DNA of 64,000 bases, taken from Acidaminococcus fermentans DSM 20731. GTDB taxonomy: Bacteria > Bacillota > Negativicutes > Acidaminococcales > Acidaminococcaceae. Below are positions 58,799-64,000 of the stretch, in pieces. Made by a program: the position numbers and the translations under genes. The notes under the pieces are model-generated. The model worked only from the letters and a program-made list of their open reading frames with translations. It had not been told where the DNA came from and did no database searches. The first letter of the stretch is position 1, and each line of letters starts with the position of its first letter. The stretch spans positions 1,612,001 to 1,676,000 of the forward strand of contig NC_013740.1 in assembly GCF_000025305.1 (NCBI RefSeq), read 5' to 3'.

Positions 58799-58833
58799 GA
58801 GGTGCTGCACTTTGGTGCTGCACCTCATTTTTT
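58799..58833 (+). terminator. Terminator of exported-protein gene
   Basis: GAGGTGCTGCAC and GTGCTGCACCTC form a stem with a run of six T. Confidence 0.9.
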
Positions 58834-58854
58834 GTCACTGGTCACTGGTCGAAG
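58834..58854 (+). repeat. Heptamer array 16
   Basis: GTCACTG GTCACTG GTCGAAG, starting on the base after the terminator T-run. The following 58855-58915 holds two small hairpins (GGCAAATGC/GCGTTTGCC and GCAGCC/GGCTGT). Confidence 0.75.
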
Positions 58855-58916
58855 GCAGGCAAATGCGGCTGGCGTTTGCCTTGGAACAGAAACGCAGCCT
58901 ACGGCTGTGTTTTCCA

Positions 58917-59138
58917 TTAAGGGAACCCGCAGCCCGGCTTCCAGGGCCCGGGCGGTTTTCCAGTCCAGGGTATCGATGTCTTCATACCCCAGCTGGCTGC
59001 GGAACGGCAGTATTCCACCAGGTTTTTGGTGAACTTGTCCGGCTGGCCGTTGTTCCATACGGAAAGATCCGTGATGTCCTTGTCGATGCCTTCCCGGAGA
59101 GCCGTCAGCAGCACATCCACATCTTTGTCCCAACGCAA
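58917..59138 (-). pseudogene. Frameshifted gene remnant downstream of aspS
   Basis: Two minus-strand frames together give a coherent protein piece: RWDKDVDVLLTALREGIDKD, then ITDLSVWNNGQPDKFTKNLV and EYCRS in one frame, then QLGYEDIDTLDWKTARALEA and GLRVPLMENTA in the next. Removing about four bases near 59005 would join them. There is no start codon or ribosome site; it begins directly at the aspS terminator. It looks like the decayed 3' part of a lost gene. The family is not recognised. Confidence 0.55.
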
Positions 59139-59172
59139 AAACGGCTGCCTCTCACTGGTGACAGCCGTTTTT
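59137..59172 (-). terminator. Terminator of hisS-aspS operon
   Basis: AAAAACGGCTG and CAGCCGTTTTT on both strands with a 14-base loop. Confidence 0.88.
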
Positions 59173-59178
59173 CCGGAT

Positions 59179-60975
59179 TTATTTCTTTTCTTCTTTTTCC
59201 TTCTTCACCACGGTGCTCCGGATATGGAGTTCCCGCAGCTGCTTTTCGTCCACTACATTGGGTGCCTGACACATCAGGTCGATGGCACTCTGGGATTTCG
59301 GGAAAGCGATTACGTCACGGATGGACGGCCGTTTGGCCATGAGCATCACCAGACGGTCCAGGCCGAAGGCCAGACCCCCATGGGGAGGTGCTCCGAATTC
59401 AAAGGCTTTCAGCAGGAAGCCGAATTTTTCCTGGGCCTGTTCATCGGTGAGGCCGATGGCTTCGAACACCTTCTTCTGGATGTCTTCCCGATGGATACGT
59501 TCGGAACCGCCGCCGATTTCCACCCCGTTCAGCACCATGTCATAGGCCTTGGCATACACATGGCCGGGATCGGTGAGCAGCTTGTCCACATCTTCATCGC
59601 AGGGAGCGGTGAACGGATGGTGCATGGCCACATACCGGTGTTCTTCCTCGCTGTATTCAAACATGGGGAACTTCACCACCCAGGTGAAGCACAGCTTGTC
59701 GGGATCGATGAGCCCCAGCCGTTTGCCCATTTCCAGACGCAGTGCGCCCAGGGCCGCAGCCACCACCTGGGGTTTCCGGTCGGCCACGAACAGCAGCACG
59801 TCGCCCTTTTCCGCCTTGCCGGCTTCCAGGATCCGCTGCATTTCTTCGTCAGAGAAGAATTTGGCAATGGGGGATTTGATGGAACCGTCATCGTTGACGA
59901 TGATCCAGGCCAGCCCTTTGGCGCCGTAGATGCCTACGAATTCCACCAGGCCGTCCAGTTCTCTCCGGGGGATCTTGTTGTAGCCCTTCACGTTGATGGC
60001 TTTTACCAGACCGCCCTTTTCGATGATGTCCTTGAACACCTTGAACTGGGTCCCTTCCAGGGCGCCGTTCATGTTCACCAGCTGCATGCCGAACCGCAGG
60101 TCCGGTTTGTCGCTGCCGTATTTGTCCATGGCTTCATCCCAGGTCATCCGGGCCATGGGTACGGGCACATCCACGCCCAGGGTTTCCTTGAACACATAGG
60201 CGATCAGCTTTTCGGTGAGGGCCATGATGTCATCCTGGTCCACAAAGGACATTTCCATATCCAGCTGGGTGAATTCCGGCTGCCGGTCGGCACGCAGGTC
60301 TTCATCCCGGAAGCACCGGGCAATCTGGAAATACCGTTCCATGCCGGCAATCATCAGCAGCTGTTTGAACAGCTGGGGAGACTGGGGCAGGGCGTAGAAC
60401 TTGCCAGGGTTCACACGGCTGGGCACCAGATAGTCCCGGGCCCCTTCCGGGGTGCTCCGGATCAGATCCGGTGTCTCGATTTCCAGGAAATCCTGTTTGT
60501 CCAGGAAGTCCCGGATTGCCTTGGTCACCTGGTGGCGCAGGATCAGGTTCTGCTGCATTTCCGGACGCCGCAGATCCAGGTACCGGTAGCGGAGGCGGAC
60601 GTTTTCATCCACGTCGATCCCGTCCTGGATGTAGAAGGGCGGAGTCTTGGAGGGATTCAGCACGTTCAGGTCCTTGACCACCACTTCCACTTCGCCGGTG
60701 GGCAGATGGGGGTTGACGGTTTCCGCACTCCGTTCCCGGACCAGTCCCCGGACCTGCAGCACATATTCGCTGCGGACCCCTTCAGCCTTGTGGAAATCCT
60801 TTTCATCGTGGGCCGGATCGATGACCACCTGCACCAGACCGTGACGGTCACGGAGATCGATGAAGATGATGCCGCCGTGGTCACGCCGTTTGCTTACCCA
60901 GCCGCACAAGGTAACCGTCTTGCCGGCGTCTGCTTTTCTCAAGTCACCGCAATGATGACTGCGTTCCATACTCAT
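59179..60975 (-). CDS. aspS: Aspartyl-tRNA synthetase
   Basis: A 598-residue bacterial-type class II synthetase. N-terminal OB fold (VTLCGWVSKRRDHGGIIFIDLRD), class II motif 2 FRDEDLRADRQPEFTQLDME, a GAD insertion domain in the middle, and motif 3 GLAFGLDRLVMLM near the C-terminus. Whether it is discriminating or also charges tRNA-Asn cannot be told from what I can see. AGAGGTG precedes the first ATG. It is 21 bases after hisS in the same operon. Confidence 0.97.
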   Translation of the reverse strand: MSMERSHHCGDLRKADAGKTVTLCGWVSKRRDHGGIIFIDLRDRHGLVQVVIDPAHDEKDFHKAEGVRSEYVLQVRGLVRERSAETVNPHLPTGEVEVVVKDLNVLNPSKTPPFYIQDGIDVDENVRLRYRYLDLRRPEMQQNLILRHQVTKAIRDFLDKQDFLEIETPDLIRSTPEGARDYLVPSRVNPGKFYALPQSPQLFKQLLMIAGMERYFQIARCFRDEDLRADRQPEFTQLDMEMSFVDQDDIMALTEKLIAYVFKETLGVDVPVPMARMTWDEAMDKYGSDKPDLRFGMQLVNMNGALEGTQFKVFKDIIEKGGLVKAINVKGYNKIPRRELDGLVEFVGIYGAKGLAWIIVNDDGSIKSPIAKFFSDEEMQRILEAGKAEKGDVLLFVADRKPQVVAAALGALRLEMGKRLGLIDPDKLCFTWVVKFPMFEYSEEEHRYVAMHHPFTAPCDEDVDKLLTDPGHVYAKAYDMVLNGVEIGGGSERIHREDIQKKVFEAIGLTDEQAQEKFGFLLKAFEFGAPPHGGLAFGLDRLVMLMAKRPSIRDVIAFPKSQSAIDLMCQAPNVVDEKQLRELHIRSTVVKKEKEEKK

Positions 60976-60996
60976 TCTTGTTTACACCTCTGGTTT

Positions 60997-62250
60997 TTAT
61001 TTGTTGAAATAGGCTTCCAAAGCCCCGAAACATACTTCTTCCTGGCTGCTGTCCGCCATGTTCCGGACAGTGACAGCGCCCCGGGACCGTTCTTCTTCCC
61101 CGAAGATCAGGGCGAAACGGGCCTGTTCCCGGTTGGCCTGCTTCATCTGGGCTTTCATGCTCCGTTCCACCAGGTTCATATCGCAGACAAGCCCCTTGTT
61201 CCGCAGATTGGTGATCACCCGGAAGGCATCGGTCACGCCTCCTTCATCAGGGATGACGGCGAAAATGTCCACGGCTTCCTTGCCGGTGGGCAGCAGGTTC
61301 TGTTTTTCCATGGCCAGGAGGATCCGTTCCAGGCCGATGGCAAAGCCCACACCGGGAGTGCTGGGACCGCCCAGTTCTTCCACCAGGCCGTCATACCGTC
61401 CGCCACCGCCTACAGCGCTCTGGGCGCCCAGGGGAGCGTACTGGATTTCGAAAGCGGTCTTGGTGTAGTAGTCCAGGCCCCGTACCAGGTTGCTGTCCAC
61501 TTCGTATTCCACCCCTGCCTCATCCAGCAGTTTCTTCACGGTTTCGAAGTGGGCCCTGCATTCATCGCACAGGTGGTCGGTGATCTTGGGGGCACCTGCC
61601 ATAAAGGGCTTATCCGCATCCACCTTGCAGTCCAGGATCCGCAGCGGGCTCCGGTCGAACCGGCTCTGGCAGTCTTCACACAGTTCGTCCAGATGCGGAC
61701 GGAAGTAATCCTGGAGCAGTTTCCGGTGCTGGGGCCGGCAGTTGGGGCAGCCTACGGAGTTGATCTTCAGCTTCAGGTCCTTCAGACCGAACCGTTTCAG
61801 CACGGTCAGGGCCAGCAGGATCACTTCCGCATCCACTACGGGAGATTCCGCCCCCAGGGCTTCCACCCCGAACTGGTGGAACTGTCTCATCCGGCCTGCC
61901 TGGGGCCGGTCATACCGGAACATGGGTCCGATATAGAACACTTTCAGCGGCATGGGTTCCGCATACAGTTTGTTTTCCACAAAGGACCGGACCACGGATG
62001 CGGTGTTTTCCGGACGCAGGGTCAGGCTGCGGCCGCTCCGGTCCGTAAAGGTGTACATTTCCTTGTCCACCACGTCCGTGCCGTCCCCGATGCCTCTCTG
62101 GAACAGCTCGGTATGTTCAAAAATCGGGGTTCTGATTTCCTGATAGTTGAATTCCCGGCATACTTCACGAATGATTTGTTCTGCATAGCGCCAGCCATTG
62201 ATGGTGCCCGGCAGAATGTCTTTGGTACCACGCGGTACCCCTGTTAACAT
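60997..62250 (-). CDS. hisS: Histidyl-tRNA synthetase
   Basis: A 417-residue class II synthetase. It begins MLTGVPRGTKDILPGTINGW. Motif 2 is LRPENTASVVRSFVENKL..YIGPMFRYDRPQAGRMRQFHQFG, the histidine loop is LVRGLDYYTKTAFE, and motif 3 is GVGFAIGLERILLAM. GGAGGGGATT precedes the ATG. Promoter at 62291-62320. No T-box is visible in its short leader, unlike ileS. The order hisS-aspS is common in Firmicutes. Confidence 0.97.
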   Translation of the reverse strand: MLTGVPRGTKDILPGTINGWRYAEQIIREVCREFNYQEIRTPIFEHTELFQRGIGDGTDVVDKEMYTFTDRSGRSLTLRPENTASVVRSFVENKLYAEPMPLKVFYIGPMFRYDRPQAGRMRQFHQFGVEALGAESPVVDAEVILLALTVLKRFGLKDLKLKINSVGCPNCRPQHRKLLQDYFRPHLDELCEDCQSRFDRSPLRILDCKVDADKPFMAGAPKITDHLCDECRAHFETVKKLLDEAGVEYEVDSNLVRGLDYYTKTAFEIQYAPLGAQSAVGGGGRYDGLVEELGGPSTPGVGFAIGLERILLAMEKQNLLPTGKEAVDIFAVIPDEGGVTDAFRVITNLRNKGLVCDMNLVERSMKAQMKQANREQARFALIFGEEERSRGAVTVRNMADSSQEEVCFGALEAYFNK

Positions 62251-62290
62251 AAAAATCCCCTCCGTCCACAGAACTTGTTTGAACTTATTA

Positions 62291-62320
62291 ATTTTAACAC
62301 AGTTTATTGGTTTTTATCAA
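62291..62320 (-). promoter_or_regulatory. Promoter of hisS-aspS
   Basis: TTGATA at 62315-62320 and TAAAAT at 62291-62296 on the minus strand, spacing 18. The -35 region lies inside the 3' end of the AI-2E transporter gene. Confidence 0.5.
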
Positions 62321-63374
62321 CTGACCCGGGACATTCCTCCCCGGCATGCCAGAAGTACCCGTACAGCACCTTGATGATGGACAGCACGGGAACGGCAAAG
62401 ATCAGACCGGCCACGCCCCCGATCTGTCCCCCCACCATCACCGCCAGGATGATCAGCACCGGGTGCAGGGTGATGCTGTGGCCCATGAGATTGGGCATGA
62501 TCACCTGGGCATCCACCTGGTAATACACCAGATACAGCACCAGCACCTTCAGGGCCAGGGAGGGCTTCTGGAGCAGGGCGATGAACACCGCCGACAGGGT
62601 CCCCACCACGGATCCCACCAGGGGGATCAGTTCGCTGATCATGGCCAGGAAGCCCAGCACCAGGGTGTACTGGACACCCAGGATGGAGTTACCGGCGGTC
62701 AGGCAGGCGGCGGCCACGAAGCACAGTTTGAACATATTGTCCACATAGGCGCAGAGGATCCGGCCCATATCCGACAGCACCCGGTCCGCCAGGGGCTGTT
62801 TTTCATAGGCAAAGAGCCCCACCACCATTTTTTTCAGGGTCCGCCAGTCCTTCAGGAAATAGAAGCTGAGGAAGGGGACCAGGGCCAGGCTCACCAGGCT
62901 CTTGGCCGCCTGGACCGTGGAGGCCAGCATGTCCTTCAGAAGACCCATCACATAGGTGCTCAGGCTGCTGCCGGCCTGCTGGAGCATATCCCGGGTATTG
63001 GGCGGCAGCTTCTGGGCTTCGCTGCCCAAAAACAGGCTGATGCTTTCATTGGCTTTGGCTGCCAGTCCCGGCATGGCCTTCAGCAGGGTGTTCACCTGGG
63101 TCACCAGGGGAACGATCAGCACATTGGCCGCCGCATACAGGAACAGCCCGAACAGCAGGAAGGCAATGAGCACCGCCAGGGTGTTGGGAAAGGCCCGTCC
63201 TTTGATTTTCAGCCGTTCCAGCCGGTCCACGATAGGATACAGCAGGAAGCTCATGCCGATGGCCAGGAACACCGGAAGGAACCAGTGGCCCAACAGATAA
63301 AAAGCCCCGAACCCCAGGAGACCGAAAAGCAGCTTGATCACCAGTCCCCGGGGCTTCTGTTGTTTGTCCGTCAT
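62304..63374 (-). CDS. AI-2E (PerM/YtvI) family transporter
   Basis: A 356-residue membrane protein with about seven or eight helices of the AI-2E transporter family. Typical parts: LPVFLAIGMSFLLYPIVDRLER, a central cytoplasmic/periplasmic helical region, and the C-terminal SELIPLVGSVVGTLSAV..ALQKP, then LVGSVVGTL and VLYLVYYQVDAQVIMPNLMG. Members export autoinducer-2 or act as Na+/H+ antiporters. It follows the metallo-hydrolase gene by 12 bases. Confidence 0.92.
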   Translation of the reverse strand: MTDKQQKPRGLVIKLLFGLLGFGAFYLLGHWFLPVFLAIGMSFLLYPIVDRLERLKIKGRAFPNTLAVLIAFLLFGLFLYAAANVLIVPLVTQVNTLLKAMPGLAAKANESISLFLGSEAQKLPPNTRDMLQQAGSSLSTYVMGLLKDMLASTVQAAKSLVSLALVPFLSFYFLKDWRTLKKMVVGLFAYEKQPLADRVLSDMGRILCAYVDNMFKLCFVAAACLTAGNSILGVQYTLVLGFLAMISELIPLVGSVVGTLSAVFIALLQKPSLALKVLVLYLVYYQVDAQVIMPNLMGHSITLHPVLIILAVMVGGQIGGVAGLIFAVPVLSIIKVLYGYFWHAGEECPGSVDKNQ

Positions 63375-63386
63375 AGGGTCACGACC

Positions 63387-64000
63387 TTACTGGAGGAACG
63401 GGTTCCGCCGTTTTTCCCAGCCCACCGTGGTGGCCGGACCGTGGCCCGGAAGCAGCTTGTAGTCATCGGGCAGTACCAGCAGCTTGGTCTTGATGGAGTC
63501 CAGGATGGCATCATAGGAACCGCCGGGCAGGTCCGTCCGGCCGATGCTTTCCAAAAACACCGTATCCCCGCAGAACACCACTCCGTCTCCGATGATGCAC
63601 ACCCCGCCGGCGGTGTGGCCCGGGGTGGCGGCGATGGTGAAGTCCATGCCGGCCACATTCAGTTTTTCCCCGTCGGTAAAATATTCATCCGGAGGATCGA
63701 ATTTCTTGTCCCGGTTGGTAGAATAGGACAGGCTGCTGTTCCACACCCGGAGCATGGGCGCATCCTCCCGGCTCATGTACACTTTGGCGCAGGTGGCCGC
63801 CTTCACTTCGTCCAGGGCGGACACATGGTCCCCATGGCCGTGGGTGATGAAAATGGCCGGGACCTTTTCGATGCCGGCTTTGGCCACCGCGTCCATGATC
63901 CGGTTGGCTTCATCCCCCGGATCCACGATGATGCCCTGGTTGTTGGCCTCATTTTTGATGATGTAACAATTTTCCTGGATCGGTCCCACGACCACCCGAT
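63387..64000 (-). CDS. MBL-fold metallo-hydrolase, glyoxalase II-like; 5' end beyond window
   Basis: 204 residues visible of a metallo-beta-lactamase-fold hydrolase. Metal ligands are in ITHGHGDHVSALDEV (HxHxDH), ATPGHTAGGVC, FCGDTVF and LLPGHGP. Related enzymes hydrolyse hydroxyacyl-glutathione or other thioesters, but the exact substrate is unknown here. The frame is open at base 64000, and family proteins start a few residues earlier (before VVGPIQENCYII), so only the first residues are missing. Likely cotranscribed with the AI-2E gene. Confidence 0.92.
   Translation of the reverse strand, partial: RVVVGPIQENCYIIKNEANNQGIIVDPGDEANRIMDAVAKAGIEKVPAIFITHGHGDHVSALDEVKAATCAKVYMSREDAPMLRVWNSSLSYSTNRDKKFDPPDEYFTDGEKLNVAGMDFTIAATPGHTAGGVCIIGDGVVFCGDTVFLESIGRTDLPGGSYDAILDSIKTKLLVLPDDYKLLPGHGPATTVGWEKRRNPFLQ

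Noticed and set aside
60990-62300. T-box in front of hisS
   Set aside because: The leader is short and lacks the GGTGGTACCACG-type motif found at ileS.

Overview
The window looks like chromosome of a Negativicute (a Firmicute with an outer membrane), most likely of the Acidaminococcaceae and close to Acidaminococcus. This is inferred from content, not from a search. Gram-positive type features (a T-box in front of ileS, PyrR, RecD2, ComEA/ComFC, CsoR, KtrAB) sit beside a periplasmic OmpH/Skp chaperone. There is also a complete crotonyl-CoA/butyryl-CoA gene set and a beta subunit of a Na+-translocating biotin-dependent decarboxylase of the glutaconyl-CoA/methylmalonyl-CoA/oxaloacetate type. 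The DNA is GC-rich except around 46.9-49.4 kb. I see no rRNA, CRISPR, prophage or replication origin.

Layout. 0-8 kb: ComEA (cut by the window edge), a HAD phosphatase, tRNA-Ser(GCU), an orphan amino-acid binding lipoprotein, a strong-promoter non-coding RNA diverging from an HD-GYP protein, TSCPD and DUF554 proteins, alanine racemase, an exported nucleoside hydrolase and a membrane protein. 8-17 kb: a heterodimeric ABC exporter, ComFC, RecD2, a SpeD-like protein without its catalytic residues, a second HAD protein and an exported pentapeptide-repeat protein. 17-26 kb: phosphate acetyltransferase, exported cupin, M18 aminopeptidase, NagZ and the operon thl-bcd-hbd-crt. This operon converts acetyl-CoA to butyryl-CoA and, with Pta, forms the fermentation core seen here. 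26-34 kb: a run of small metabolic and unknown genes (ACT regulator, UPF0210, Nth, a large unknown, a zinc-ribbon protein), purC, a nucleosidase and a SIMPL protein. 33.6-38 kb: redox and metal functions (TrxA-TrxB-Rrf2, NhaC, OmpH, CsoR-CopZ). 38-45 kb: T-box-controlled ileS, a SpoU methylase, KtrA-KtrB and an FMN hydroxyacid oxidase.

45-50 kb is accessory in character. A solitary GcdB-like subunit has an attenuator-like leader and a 40-residue partner. It is followed by an inactivated IS110 element with a structured 5' region that could be its bridge RNA, and by an Rpn nuclease gene lying between direct repeats. 50-64 kb is housekeeping: FtsY, SMC, PyrR, RluD, LspA, a probable 6S RNA, a phosphoglycolate-phosphatase-like HAD protein, an exported unknown, AspS, HisS, an AI-2E family transporter and a metallo-beta-lactamase-fold hydrolase.

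The most unusual signal is not a gene. About twenty intergenic sites carry short tandem arrays with a seven-base period (units such as GTCAACG, GTCAGCT, GTCACTG, GGTCGCG, GTTCATC). At most of them the array starts directly after one side of a terminator-like hairpin, in a fixed polarity that ignores the direction of the neighbouring genes, and many end in a GGAAAG tail. They are mixed with GC-rich palindromes joined by a conserved linker and with other repeated blocks. They look like a family of small composite mobile or processed repeats.
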